A stretch of DNA of 37,821 nt from Christensenella sp. UBA7588 (GCA_002478945.1 DLKM01000028.1:1-37821), one strand, 5' to 3'; counted from the first letter of the stretch, positions 7,710 through 16,572 are shown. Notes: generated by a model from the letters alone, not told the origin. Numbers and translations: made by a program.

Positions 7710-9392
7710 ATGTTTGAAAAAGAATTATCACAAGCGCTTGCCGTGGAAGGATTGTCCGCGCAAGACGTAGAAAACGCACTTGAAACGCCAAAAGACGCCA
7801 CGCTCGGCGACGTATGTTTGCCGTGCTTTAAGTTTGCTCGTTCGATGAGGCTTGCCCCTCCGATGATTGCAAACAAACTTTTGCCGTACGTTCAGGCACT
7901 CGATTTCGTGCAAAAAGTCGAAGTGGTCGGAGGTTATCTCAACGTGTTTTTTGACAGAAACACCGTTGCGAAAAAGGCTCTTGCAAGCGCAAAAGACGAA
8001 AACGTCGGCGCAAGCAACGAGGGAGAGGGCAAGACGATTTGCATAGACTACAGTTCCGTTAACATCGCAAAACCTTTCCATATCGGACATCTTTCCACCA
8101 CGGTTATCGGCGGTGCGCTTTATCGCATTTTCGAGCATTTGGGCTATAAAGTCGTCGGTATCAACCACCTCGGCGACTGGGGTACTCAATTCGGAAAACT
8201 TATCGTCGCAACTCAAAAATGGTCGTCGCTCGAGGACGTAGCCAACAACGACGAATACTATCTCAACAAACTTTACGTTCGCTATCACAAAGAGGCGGAA
8301 GAACATCCCGAAATGGACGACGAAGCGCGCGCGTGGTTCAAACGTATCGAGGACGGAGATAAGGAAGCAATCGCGTATTTCGACGTATTCAAAGCGGTCA
8401 CGATGAAAGCGGTCGGACGTATTTACGACCGTCTCAAAATCAAGTTTGACAGTTATGCAGGCGAGAGTTTTTACAACGACAAAATGGAAGCCTGTCTCGA
8501 CATTTTGAGAGAGAAGAAATTGCTCGTGGAAAGCGACGGCGCGCAGGTGGTCAATCTTGACGAATACAATATGCCTCCGTGCCTGTTGGTCAAAGCCGAC
8601 GGCGCGACTTTGTATGCGACTCGCGATATTGCGGCGGCATACTATCGCAAGAAAACCTACGACTTTTACAAGTGCCTCTACGTTGTTGCGTATCAGCAGA
8701 ATCTACACTTTAAGCAACTGTTTCAGGTGCTTAAACTTATGAATTTTGCAGGTGCGGACGATATGGAGCATATCGCTTTCGGTATGGTTTCTATGGAGGA
8801 CGGCTCGATGTCCACAAGAAACGGCAGAGTAATCTGGCTGCAAGAAGTGCTTGATAAAGCGGTTGAAAAAGCAAGAAAAATCATTGACGAAAAGAACCCG
8901 AATACAAAAGACAAGGACGCAATAGCAGAAAGCGTAGGCGTGGGTGCCGTGGTGTTTTCCGCTCTTTGGAATAACCGCATAAAAGACATCGTGTTTTCTT
9001 ACGACAAGGTGCTTAATTTCGACGGAGAAACCGCACCTTACGTTCAATATACTTACGCTCGTTGCGCCAGCGCATTAAGAAAGGGCGGAGAAATCGATTT
9101 TGACAATATCGACCTTTCTTCAATCACGACCGACGAGGGTTATGAGGTTATCAAGAGCGTTATTTCTTTCGGAGATTCCGTACGTCTTGCCGCAAAACTT
9201 CGCGAGCCTTGTTACGTTACTCGTCACGTCGTAGACCTTGCCGAAAAATTTAACAGATTCTACATCGACCATCGTATCGTCGTCGACGATGCTCCCGTCC
9301 GCAACGCACGTCTTGCGCTTACGCAAGCGGTTGCCAACGTGATAAAATGCGGATTGGGGTTGCTCGGTATCGACGCCCCCAACGAGATGTGA
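7710..9392 (+). CDS. argS: Arginyl-tRNA synthetase
   Basis: This class I synthetase charges tRNA-Arg with arginine. The 560-residue protein has an N-terminal tRNA-binding domain, the HIGH motif at H124-H127 (KPFHIGHLS), the KMSKS-equivalent MSTRNG at 367-372 and a C-terminal DALR anticodon-binding domain from about residue 440. TTGGAG lies about 8 bases before the ATG. No T-box leader is visible in the 214-bp upstream spacer, which is filled by repeat SR1-A. The gene stands alone. Its last bases and stop codon form the 5' arm of the outer stem of SR1-B. Confidence 0.97.
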   Translation: MFEKELSQALAVEGLSAQDVENALETPKDATLGDVCLPCFKFARSMRLAPPMIANKLLPYVQALDFVQKVEVVGGYLNVFFDRNTVAKKALASAKDENVGASNEGEGKTICIDYSSVNIAKPFHIGHLSTTVIGGALYRIFEHLGYKVVGINHLGDWGTQFGKLIVATQKWSSLEDVANNDEYYLNKLYVRYHKEAEEHPEMDDEARAWFKRIEDGDKEAIAYFDVFKAVTMKAVGRIYDRLKIKFDSYAGESFYNDKMEACLDILREKKLLVESDGAQVVNLDEYNMPPCLLVKADGATLYATRDIAAAYYRKKTYDFYKCLYVVAYQQNLHFKQLFQVLKLMNFAGADDMEHIAFGMVSMEDGSMSTRNGRVIWLQEVLDKAVEKARKIIDEKNPNTKDKDAIAESVGVGAVVFSALWNNRIKDIVFSYDKVLNFDGETAPYVQYTYARCASALRKGGEIDFDNIDLSSITTDEGYEVIKSVISFGDSVRLAAKLREPCYVTRHVVDLAEKFNRFYIDHRIVVDDAPVRNARLALTQAVANVIKCGLGLLGIDAPNEM

Positions 9393-9515
9393 GCGCGCCA
9401 TTTAGTGCCTAACTTTGTCAGCACCCCCTTGTCTCAAAATCACGTACGCAATGTACGTTGGGTTTTGATTCGAGGGGGTGCTTTCGCGTTATGCATCTAA
9501 ATGGCGCGCTCACAT
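9387..9515 (+). repeat. Structured repeat SR1 copy B (attC-like boxes)
   Basis: The outer stem 9387-9405 pairs perfectly over 19 bp with 9497-9515, and its 5' arm includes the argS stop codon (9390-9392). The boxes differ from copy A: GCCTAACTTTGTCA and TTTCGCGTTATGC. The inner stem is GCACCCCC with GGGGGTGC. The apical part, AAAATCACGTAC...GTACGTTGGGTTTTG, is shared with copies F, G and H. The box pair GCCTAAC...GTTATGC resembles, but does not fully match, integron attC core sites. Confidence 0.85.
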
Positions 9516-10045
9516 AGTTTGTGAACTAATATATACTCAAATTTCTATTCGGGTGTGGGTGTCCCACCCGAAATTATTAACTATTAATTATTAATTCACA
9601 TTTCCCCCCTTCCTCAGGTGTTTCCCCTATAGCTATCCTAATAGAGTGCGTCGTAACTCTCCAAAAACAATACCCCCCCTCTTTCCGGACACGCCGGTAT
9701 TTCTCCCACCACTCGAATAGGGGCAATTCTCTACAACATTGCCCGTCGCTCGTGGGGGCGACACTCGGCACTCACATAAATAGGTATCGTCCTCTTGTTA
9801 TGTCACTCGTTCGCAAACGAAAAGAACAACACTCGTTTGCTCACTTGTACTAATCGTCAAGCTCGGCACTCAAAGGCTCGCCGCCTTGCGGCTCGTGTTA
9901 CGCCTTTGAAATTGCACATACCGTTAATAAGTGCGCTGCGAATGAGTGTACGTTCGGATAAGGCTCCGCCTTCCGAAATTATTAATTATTAACTATTAAT
10001 TATTAATTCACATTTCCCGTCTAAACGCCAACTTTCGTTATTCGC
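9516..10045. repeat. Repeat-rich spacer upstream of the rpmH operon
   Basis: No credible gene is present. Seen from left to right are a GGGTG/CACCC hairpin (9550-9570); a 38-bp AT-rich unit ending in ATTAATTCACATTTCCC (9569-9606) repeated in a longer form at 9975-10019; the inverted SR3 modules (9600-9720); and a segment at 9869-9955, with GGCTCGCCGCCTTGCGGCTC, that recurs inverted at 18691-18725 and 37619-37700. The spacer looks like remains of several short mobile or MITE-like repeats. No DnaA-box cluster was found. Confidence 0.6.
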
Positions 10046-10074
10046 TTGACACTCTTTGTTGTTTTTTCTATAAT
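10046..10074 (+). promoter_or_regulatory. Perfect consensus sigma-A promoter of the rpmH operon
   Basis: TTGACA (10046-10051) and TATAAT (10069-10074) are exactly 17 bp apart. The 5' leader is about 65 nt, with GGAGG at 10132-10137 before the rpmH ATG. A strong promoter is expected for a ribosomal protein gene. Confidence 0.92.
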
Positions 10075-10146
10075 GGTTAAGCATTTATATATTTATATGT
10101 GCGCATAAACAAAAAATAAAAGTCCTAAAGACGGAGGAATATCACT

Positions 10147-10281
10147 ATGAAACAAACCTACCAACCCAAGAAAAGACAAAGAAGCAAAGTCCACGGATTC
10201 CGTGAAAGAATGTCCACCAAGTCCGGCAGAAACGTTCTCAAGAGACGTCGCAACAGAGGCAGAAAGAAACTCAGCGCATAA
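10147..10281 (+). CDS. rpmH: 50S ribosomal protein L34
   Basis: The 44-residue, highly basic protein starts MKQTYQPKKRQRSKVHGFRE and ends RRRNRGRKKLSA, matching L34 over its whole length. It is a structural protein of the large ribosomal subunit. Its ATG follows a GGAGG ribosome site and the perfect promoter at 10046-10074. It heads the conserved operon rpmH-rnpA-yidD-yidC-jag-mnmE-mnmG. In most Bacillota this gene lies next to dnaA; here the upstream neighbour is argS plus repeats. Confidence 0.97.
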   Translation: MKQTYQPKKRQRSKVHGFRERMSTKSGRNVLKRRRNRGRKKLSA

Positions 10282-10289
10282 CGTTTGAT

Positions 10290-10622
10290 ATGCAAAAGCA
10301 GTACAGACTCAAGAAAAGAGCGGCGTTTGCCTATGTGTACCGCAAAGGCGAAAAAGCCTCTGCACGAGACCTGTTGCTTTTGAGTGCAAAGTCCAAAGAA
10401 GGATTGAAAATCGGGCTTTCCGTATCCAAAAAGGTCGGAGGAGCCGTGACTCGCAATCGTGTGAAAAGGCTTTTGCGCGAGGCTATTAAGCCCATACAGG
10501 AGCGCATAGACAGCGGATATATGTACGTTATCGTCGCATATCCGTCGATTGCGGACAAAACTTTCGGGGACGTTCGTCAGAGCGTCGAGTACGCTTTCAA
10601 AAAGGCGGGCAAATTGCAATGA
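10290..10622 (+). CDS. rnpA: Ribonuclease P protein component
   Basis: This protein subunit binds the RNase P RNA and helps process the 5' ends of precursor tRNAs. The 110-residue protein has the family signature RNRVKRLLRE near residue 55 and the N-terminal RLKKRAAFAYVYRKG that lines the pre-tRNA leader cleft. It lies 8 bp after rpmH, and its stop codon overlaps the yidD start (ATGA). Order and coupling are the same as in most bacteria. Confidence 0.96.
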   Translation: MQKQYRLKKRAAFAYVYRKGEKASARDLLLLSAKSKEGLKIGLSVSKKVGGAVTRNRVKRLLREAIKPIQERIDSGYMYVIVAYPSIADKTFGDVRQSVEYAFKKAGKLQ

Positions 10623-10864
10623 TTAAGAAGATTTGTCTTTGGTTGTTGCTTTTGTACAAGCGCACGCTTTCGCCGATTACAGGCAATCATTGCGCATATA
10701 CGCCGACGTGTTCGATGTATTCGTACGACGCTATTTGCAAGTGGGGCGTTTTTATCGGCATATTGCTCACTATCGAGCGGTTGTCGAGATGCACGCCGTT
10801 TGCAAAGGGCGGATTCGACCCTGTTAAAGAGAATTATCGAGGAAAAATCAAATGGCTAATTTGA
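10619..10864 (+). CDS. yidD: Membrane protein insertion efficiency factor YidD
   Basis: This small membrane-associated protein helps YidC insert inner membrane proteins. The 81-residue sequence has the typical ICLWLLLLYKRTLSP amphipathic N-terminus and the PTCSMYSYDAI cysteine motif, with CTPFAKGGFDPV downstream. Its start overlaps the rnpA stop, and its end overlaps the yidC start at 10852, so translation is probably coupled along rnpA-yidD-yidC. Confidence 0.95.
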   Translation: MIKKICLWLLLLYKRTLSPITGNHCAYTPTCSMYSYDAICKWGVFIGILLTIERLSRCTPFAKGGFDPVKENYRGKIKWLI

Positions 10865-12111
10865 GTTATCCGCACAGACGCAAGATACAAATTTATCTTA
10901 TCGCGGCAATGCTTGCGATACTTTGTTGTATTCTCGTGGCCTGCAACAACGACAACTCGTATAGCGTAGCCGGCGAAACCGTAAGCGAGCCGACACACTT
11001 TATGGCAAAATTTATGATTGTGATTAACAACGCAATCGGCGGCGGAACGGAAAGTTTCGGCTGGACGGTCGTTTTATTCACGGTCTTTTTGCGTCTTATC
11101 CTCTCGCCGTTCGACATCTGGCAAAAGATTATTGCCAGAAAGAACAACAAGGCAATGGAGCGTATGAAACCGCAACTCGAAGCGTTGCAGGAAAGATACG
11201 CCGACGACAGACAAAGATTGCAACAAGAGCAAATGGCACTTTACAAGAAAGAGAAATATTCCACTTTCGGTATGTGCTTGCCCACGATTATCACGTTTGT
11301 AGTGTTTTTCGTAGTTTTTGCGGGATTCAGACAAATGGTCGGATACCAATACGCAAAAGACTACAAAAACAGCGTCAACGCTTTCAATGCGTCCGTAGCA
11401 GAGCAAGTCGCAATGTATGAAAACGACGAAAACTGGGCAGATGCTATAGCCGACAACGGCGACGGCAAGTACGATTTCTCCGACATTGCCAAAAACGAAA
11501 AGGGCGCAGAGCTTTACGCAAAGATTGTCGACGAGGCGCAAAACGCTGTCAAAAGAGCTTATGAGGAACCTGCGCAAGTCAAGATAAGAAGCTGGCTGTG
11601 GATAAAAAACATTTTTGTCGGCGATAACTGGAAAGAATCCGTGCCGAATTTCGAAACGGTAACGGGACAATCGGGTATGGCAACGTCAAAACTTACGGGA
11701 ATTACCAAAGACGAGTATGAAATGGTAATGGGCAAAGTTCTCGGAACGGGCGGTTACGGCAAAAACGGAACGTGGAACGGACTTCTCATTCTTCCCGTGC
11801 TGTCTATTGCGTTGAGTTTGCTCTCGACCGTGTTGCTTTCCAAGGCGCAAGGTCAACCGCCGCAACCTGCCACTCCGAAAGATAGCGGAGAGACTGCGGA
11901 AAAATCCAAGGCGCAGCAACAAACTATGAAAATGATGCAGTACGTTATGCCGATAATGTTCGGTGTGTTCGCGCTGTTCTATTCGGGCGCATTTGCGCTG
12001 TATATGTTTACGAGTTCGCTTTGCGCGATACTGTTCCAGTTGACGTTCAATCTCATTGCGAAAATCGTGGACGTGAAAAGAGGCGGCAATACGGGTGTTG
12101 CCAAAAGATAG
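10852..12111 (+). CDS. yidC: Membrane protein insertase YidC/Oxa1 (SpoIIIJ type) with large extracytoplasmic insert
   Basis: YidC inserts and folds membrane proteins alone or with Sec. The 419-residue protein begins with a lipoprotein signal (LVAC, C31), as in SpoIIIJ. The first conserved transmembrane segment (about 70-90) contains the hydrophilic-groove arginine R81 (FLRLILSPFD). A charged cytoplasmic hairpin follows (95-135), then TM2 (about 138-160), a hydrophilic insert (about 165-300), and C-terminal membrane segments (about 310-335 and 360-405). SpoIIIJ proteins are about 260 residues; the extra length is mostly the insert between TM2 and the next membrane segment, predicted outside the membrane. 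Its role is unknown. Position between yidD and jag supports the assignment. Confidence 0.94.
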   Translation: MANLSYPHRRKIQIYLIAAMLAILCCILVACNNDNSYSVAGETVSEPTHFMAKFMIVINNAIGGGTESFGWTVVLFTVFLRLILSPFDIWQKIIARKNNKAMERMKPQLEALQERYADDRQRLQQEQMALYKKEKYSTFGMCLPTIITFVVFFVVFAGFRQMVGYQYAKDYKNSVNAFNASVAEQVAMYENDENWADAIADNGDGKYDFSDIAKNEKGAELYAKIVDEAQNAVKRAYEEPAQVKIRSWLWIKNIFVGDNWKESVPNFETVTGQSGMATSKLTGITKDEYEMVMGKVLGTGGYGKNGTWNGLLILPVLSIALSLLSTVLLSKAQGQPPQPATPKDSGETAEKSKAQQQTMKMMQYVMPIMFGVFALFYSGAFALYMFTSSLCAILFQLTFNLIAKIVDVKRGGNTGVAKR

Positions 12112-12119
12112 GAGTTAAA

Positions 12120-13001
12120 ATGGAAAAATCAATAGAAACACAAGCGTCGTCGGTGGATATTGCCGTCGAAAAAGCGTTGGTGGAACTCGGCGTGTCGAGA
12201 GACAAGGTGGACGTTGAAGTGCTTGCAAAGGGAGGATTGTTCTCCAAAGCAAAGGTCAAAGTTACCGTCAAAGACACGATTGCCGATAAAATGGCGGAGT
12301 TTATCAACGGAACGCTTGAACGTATGGGACTTTCTTCCCGTGCAACCGTAGAGGAAAAGAACAACACGCTTTATATAACGATAGCAGGCGACGACAGCGG
12401 CGTTGCAATCGGATACAGAGGAGAAGCGCTCGACGCATTTCAATATCTTGCGCTTACGTTCCTCAACGAGCATAAGTGCGACTTCAAAAAGGTTGTCGTA
12501 GACTGCGAAAACTATCGTGAAAAACGCAAGGAAACGCTTACCGCGCTTGCTGAGAAACTTGCTCAAAAATCGGTGCGTTTGTGCCGCAAAATCGCTCTCG
12601 AGCCGATGAATCCGTTTGAGAGACGCATCATTCACAGCGCGCTTGCGGACAGCGAAATCGCAGACACCGAAAGCGAGGGAGAAGAACCTCAAAGATACAT
12701 TGTCATTATCCCCAAGGGAGTGGAACTTAAAGACCAACGCCCTCTCAAAAACGGAGAGCGCGAGCCGAGAAAAGACTCTCGCAAAGGCGGAAGAAACGAC
12801 CGTAGAGACCGCAAAAACGGCAACGGACGCACGGACAAACGCCAAGACAGACGCGAACGTAAACCTCGCGAGGAAGAAGTCGAGGTTGCAGACGGCAGAG
12901 TGTATCGCGGATATTTTACCGAGCAAGACGATTTTGTGAAACCGGTTGCTCAGGCAGGTCCGCCCAAGTTCAAGAGTTTCGGAGGAAAAAAGAAATTCTG
13001 A
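12120..13001 (+). CDS. jag: RNA-binding protein Jag/KhpB (SpoIIIJ-associated)
   Basis: The 293-residue protein has the Jag_N domain (about 1-50, with VEVLAKGGLFSKAKVKV), a KH domain with the RNA-binding GYRG loop (GVAIGYRGEALDAFQYL, about residues 98-114) and an R3H domain (MNPFERRIIHSALA). KhpB proteins bind many RNAs and influence cell division and wall synthesis in Gram-positive bacteria. The tail from about residue 215 is unusually long and rich in Arg, Lys, Gly and Asp, likely a disordered RNA-binding extension. The ATG at 12120 follows TAGGAG; upstream in-frame starts lie inside yidC and are rejected. Confidence 0.94.
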   Translation: MEKSIETQASSVDIAVEKALVELGVSRDKVDVEVLAKGGLFSKAKVKVTVKDTIADKMAEFINGTLERMGLSSRATVEEKNNTLYITIAGDDSGVAIGYRGEALDAFQYLALTFLNEHKCDFKKVVVDCENYREKRKETLTALAEKLAQKSVRLCRKIALEPMNPFERRIIHSALADSEIADTESEGEEPQRYIVIIPKGVELKDQRPLKNGEREPRKDSRKGGRNDRRDRKNGNGRTDKRQDRRERKPREEEVEVADGRVYRGYFTEQDDFVKPVAQAGPPKFKSFGGKKKF

Positions 13002-13002
13002 A

Positions 13003-14349
13003 ATGAGTACTATAGCTGCAATTTCATCGCCTATAGGCGCAGGTGGTATCGGTATAGTGCGTGTTTCCGGAGAGGAAGCACTACGCATCGCCGATGCCAT
13101 TTTCTATTTTGCGCACCCGAAAAAAGCGGACGAAAACGCCAAAGAGGGCGTTAAGCAAAACTGGCAACCGCTTATGATGAATTACGGCACTTTCCGCGCC
13201 GACGAGTTTTGCGACAAGGGATACGCCGTATATTTTCCGTCTACGCGCGCGTACACGGGCGAAGATACGGTTGAATTTTATCTGCACGGCGGTGTGCGTA
13301 TTATGCAAGGCGCGCTCGATACGTTGCTTGCGCACGGTGCGGTTATGGCAAAAAACGGAGAGTTTACCAAGAGAGCGTTTCTCAACGGCAGACTTTCTCT
13401 TGCGGACGCAGAGGGCGTTATCGATATGATACAAGCCGAAAGCGCGGCAGGCGTAAAAGCGGCTTACAGGCTTATGCAAGGCGACGTATCGAAGCGTATC
13501 GACGCTATATGCGACAGACTGGAAACGGTTATAGCAACGCTTGAGGCAACTCTCGATTATCCGGACGAAATGGAGGACGAAGTGTTGCCGTCGCTTCCCG
13601 ACGAGATACAAGGCGCGCTTGACGACGTCAATGCGCTCATAAGCACGGCAAAGACGGGAAAAATCGCAAAATACGGTATAAACGTTGCGCTCGCAGGCAA
13701 CGCAAATGCAGGCAAGTCCTCGCTTATGAATGCGTTGCTCAAAGAGGACAGAGCAATCGTTACCGACGTTGCAGGCACTACGAGAGATACCGTCGAGGAT
13801 AGTTTCGAGTGCGACGGCGTCAAAATAAACCTCATCGATACCGCAGGTATACGTCAAAGCGACGACGTTGTGGAAAGCAAGGGTATAGAACGCGCCAAAA
13901 AGGCTTTTGAGGGCGCGGACGTAATACTGCACGTCATAGACAGCACCTCGGATGAGGACGACAATTTGAGTTTCCCTCAAGGAGCGATAGTGTTTGACGT
14001 TTATAACAAATGCGACGTTTCGGGCTTTGATAAGACGTTGAAAGACAATCAGTTTGCAATCAGCGCAAAGACGGGCAAAGGCGTTGACGCGCTTATGCAC
14101 GCCATAGCGGATTTATACAAAACGGATAAGGTCGAGGGCGGAGAGGTTGTTACCTCTCAACGTCACATAGCGGCACTTTATCAGGCAAAAACCGCGCTTG
14201 AAAATGCGATTGAGTCGTTGCAAGACACCATAGATTGCACGCTTATCGATTTGAGAAGGGCGTTTGACGCGCTGGGAGAAATTACGGGCAAGACTGCGAC
14301 GCAAGACGTCGTCGACGGAATATTCTCGAGATTCTGCGTCGGAAAATAA
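13003..14349 (+). CDS. mnmE: tRNA uridine-5-carboxymethylaminomethyl modification GTPase MnmE
   Basis: With MnmG it installs the cmnm5 group on wobble U34 of several tRNAs. The 448-residue protein has the N-terminal tetrahydrofolate-binding domain (starting TIAAISSPIGAGGIGIVRVSG), a helical domain, an inserted G domain with GNANAGKSS (G1), GTTRDT (G2), DTAGIR (G3) and NKCD (G4), and the C-terminal catalytic-type FCVGK (the CxGK motif). The start at 13003 lies one base after the jag stop. GGAGGA is about 16 bases upstream, somewhat far. Confidence 0.97.
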   Translation: MSTIAAISSPIGAGGIGIVRVSGEEALRIADAIFYFAHPKKADENAKEGVKQNWQPLMMNYGTFRADEFCDKGYAVYFPSTRAYTGEDTVEFYLHGGVRIMQGALDTLLAHGAVMAKNGEFTKRAFLNGRLSLADAEGVIDMIQAESAAGVKAAYRLMQGDVSKRIDAICDRLETVIATLEATLDYPDEMEDEVLPSLPDEIQGALDDVNALISTAKTGKIAKYGINVALAGNANAGKSSLMNALLKEDRAIVTDVAGTTRDTVEDSFECDGVKINLIDTAGIRQSDDVVESKGIERAKKAFEGADVILHVIDSTSDEDDNLSFPQGAIVFDVYNKCDVSGFDKTLKDNQFAISAKTGKGVDALMHAIADLYKTDKVEGGEVVTSQRHIAALYQAKTALENAIESLQDTIDCTLIDLRRAFDALGEITGKTATQDVVDGIFSRFCVGK

Positions 14350-14358
14350 TTATAGAAA

Positions 14359-14380
14359 CGTGCGCGCGTTACGCGCGCGG
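14359..14380 (+). other. GC-rich hairpin in the mnmE-mnmG spacer
   Basis: The 61-bp spacer contains CGCGCG-TTA-CGCGCG without a T run, so it is not a standard terminator. It may stabilise or attenuate the mRNA between the two genes; this is inference only. Confidence 0.4.
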
Positions 14381-14410
14381 CGTATACGGAATAAATAACG
14401 GAAGAAAAGT

Positions 14411-16243
14411 ATGCAACGATTTGACGCTGTCGTAATCGGAGGCGGACACGCAGGAGTGGAAGCCTCGCTTGCGCTTGCAAGACTCAATAAAAAAACTTTG
14501 ATGCTGTGCCTCGATTTCGGCACGGTTTCTTTGATGCCCTGCAATCCGGCAATCGGCGGAACCGCCAAGGGACATCTTGTCAAAGAAATCGACGCTCTCG
14601 GCGGACAGATGGGTTTGTCTGCGGATAAGGCGTTGTTGCAGATAAAGACGCTCAATTCCGCAAAAGGTCCTGCCGTTTTCTCGTTGAGAGGGCAGGAGGA
14701 CAAGGCGGTGTATCACGAGTTGATGCTCGACGTCGTGAAAAATCAGGAGAACCTGACCGTTCTTGACAAGGAAGCGTGCGAAGTCGTTGCAAAAGGCGGC
14801 AAGGTTTGTACAGTCAGAACGACGGACGGCGAGGAATACGAGTGCAAAGCGGTCGTGCTTGCCACGGGCGTATATCTCAACGGCGCGATTATCATAGGGG
14901 ATTACGTCAAAAAGAGCGGCCCGAGCGGATTTGCAAGCGCAACGCATCTTACGGACAGCCTCGTAAAACTCGGAGTGCAAATGCGCCGATTCAAGACGGG
15001 AACGCCTGCGAGAATTTATAGAGACAGCATAGATTTTTCCAAAATGGAAATTCAGAGAGGAGACGACAGCGACAGATTTTCGTTTATGTCTCCGCATTCC
15101 GTTTTCAAAGAGGAGCCTTGTTGGCTGACGTACACAAATGCTGAAACGCATCGCGTAATTCTCGACAATATAGACCGTTCTCCGCTTTACAACGGCACGA
15201 TACTGTCCGTAGGTCCGAGATATTGCCCGTCTATCGAGACGAAAGTAATGCGTTTCAAAGATAAAGAAAGACATCAGATTTTCGTTGAACCAGAGGGCGC
15301 GGACAGCGAGGAAATGTATATACAGGGTATGTCGACTTCATTGCCGCACGACGTGCAGGAAAAAATGTATCGCACTTTGCCCGGACTTGAGAATTGCCGA
15401 TTCGCAAAGTACGGATATGCAATCGAATACGATTGTCTCGACCCGCTCGGAATGTATCCCTCGCTTGAAAATAAGGCTGTGGAAGGACTGTTCTCCGCAG
15501 GACAGATGAACGGAAGCAGCGGTTACGAGGAAGCGGCGGCGCAGGGCTTGATTGCAGGAATAAACGCCGCAAGAAAGATTGACGGAAAAGGACCTCTCGT
15601 GTTGCGCAGAGACCAAGCGTATATAGGCGTTTTGATTGACGATTTGACAACGAAAGGCACCAACGAACCGTATCGTATGATGACTGCGAGAGCGGAGCAT
15701 CGCATCTTCTTGCGCCAAGACAATGCGGATATGCGCCTCACGCCCGTCGGCAGAGAAATAGGACTTGTCGACGACGCCAGATACGAAAGAATGCTTCAAA
15801 AGAAAGCGATGATAGAGCGTGTTATAGAGTTTTCGTCCAAAACTATGCCGAGAGACGTTGTCGAGGCGTTGTTTACAGAACTCGGAGAGGAACTCCCTCA
15901 AAAGACTCCGACGTTTGCCGAAATATGCAGACGCCCGAGCGTTGAAGCGGAGCATTTGAGAAGATTCATAGATTTCGAATGTGACGACGAAGCGTTGAAA
16001 GCCGCGGTAATCGAGCTTAAATACGAAGGTTATCTCAAAAAAGAGCAGTCCGCAATCAACGAGCAAAAACGTCTTGAAAGCAAACTTATTCCCAAAGACT
16101 TCGATTACGAATCTATCAAAGCGTTGCGAATAGAGGCAAGACAAAAGTTGTCCGAAATAAAACCGCTCAATCTCGGACAAGCCTCACGAATAAGCGGCGT
16201 TTCGCCTGCGGACATAGCGGTTTTGATAGTAGCGTTGAGATAA
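14411..16243 (+). CDS. mnmG: tRNA uridine-5-carboxymethylaminomethyl modification enzyme MnmG (GidA)
   Basis: This FAD enzyme partners MnmE in wobble-uridine modification. The 610-residue protein has the N-terminal FAD-binding motif GGGHAGVEA (about residues 12-20), the conserved PCNPAIGGTAKGHL segment with its cysteine, and the C-terminal helical domain ending in SRISGVSPADIAVL. It follows mnmE after 61 bp. It is the last gene of the operon; the usual next genes rsmG, parA and parB are missing. A terminator follows its stop codon directly. Confidence 0.97.
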   Translation: MQRFDAVVIGGGHAGVEASLALARLNKKTLMLCLDFGTVSLMPCNPAIGGTAKGHLVKEIDALGGQMGLSADKALLQIKTLNSAKGPAVFSLRGQEDKAVYHELMLDVVKNQENLTVLDKEACEVVAKGGKVCTVRTTDGEEYECKAVVLATGVYLNGAIIIGDYVKKSGPSGFASATHLTDSLVKLGVQMRRFKTGTPARIYRDSIDFSKMEIQRGDDSDRFSFMSPHSVFKEEPCWLTYTNAETHRVILDNIDRSPLYNGTILSVGPRYCPSIETKVMRFKDKERHQIFVEPEGADSEEMYIQGMSTSLPHDVQEKMYRTLPGLENCRFAKYGYAIEYDCLDPLGMYPSLENKAVEGLFSAGQMNGSSGYEEAAAQGLIAGINAARKIDGKGPLVLRRDQAYIGVLIDDLTTKGTNEPYRMMTARAEHRIFLRQDNADMRLTPVGREIGLVDDARYERMLQKKAMIERVIEFSSKTMPRDVVEALFTELGEELPQKTPTFAEICRRPSVEAEHLRRFIDFECDDEALKAAVIELKYEGYLKKEQSAINEQKRLESKLIPKDFDYESIKALRIEARQKLSEIKPLNLGQASRISGVSPADIAVLIVALR

Positions 16244-16264
16244 AGCGTCGTTTGACGCTTTTTT
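16242..16264 (+). terminator. Terminator after mnmG
   Basis: AAGCGTC and GACGCTT form a 7-bp stem with a GTTT loop, followed by TTTTTT. It overlaps the mnmG stop codon and ends the rpmH operon. Confidence 0.85.
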
Positions 16265-16537
16265 CTTTGTAAAAATACGATTAACCGCGTTAGATGCAGG
16301 AAATATTGCATTTATTACTATTATATTTTCCCATAAAAACAAAATACCCGTTTAGAATGCCGATTTTTGAAAAATCGGTAATTTTTGCGGTAAAATTTTT
16401 ACAAAAAATACGTTTTTGCAAACAATACAAACAACAATTTTGCACAAAACACGCAATAATTGTTAAAAGTTTTTAATGCTTTTGTAACGAATTTTGCGAA
16501 ATTTGCAAAAAAATATAAAAAAATTTACAAAAAGCCC
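16265..16537. other. Very AT-rich, A-tract-rich spacer
   Basis: No gene is visible. The segment is dominated by runs of A and T, likely intrinsically bent DNA. It holds a palindrome, CCGATTTTTGAAAAATCGG near 16362-16380, followed by TAATTTTT. It leads directly into the strong promoter at 16538-16566 and could act as an UP element. One relaxed DnaA-box match (TTTTGCACA, 16438-16446) is present, too little to call an origin. Confidence 0.5.
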
Positions 16538-16566
16538 TTGACAAACATCTTTTTTGGTACTAATAT
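16538..16566 (+). promoter_or_regulatory. Strong orphan promoter
   Basis: TTGACA (16538-16543) and TAATAT (16561-16566) are 17 bp apart and preceded by A/T tracts. No convincing protein gene follows before the convergent XRE gene at 17074. It may drive a non-coding RNA. Confidence 0.7.
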
Positions 16567-16572
16567 GTGAAA

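Noticed and set aside
9577..9992. Short open frames in the spacer before rpmH
   Set aside because: They lie wholly in repeats, lack ribosome sites and have no protein-like composition.
11597..11605. Perfect DnaA box TGTGGATAA
   Set aside because: It is a single site inside yidC coding sequence with no cluster around it, so it is most likely chance.
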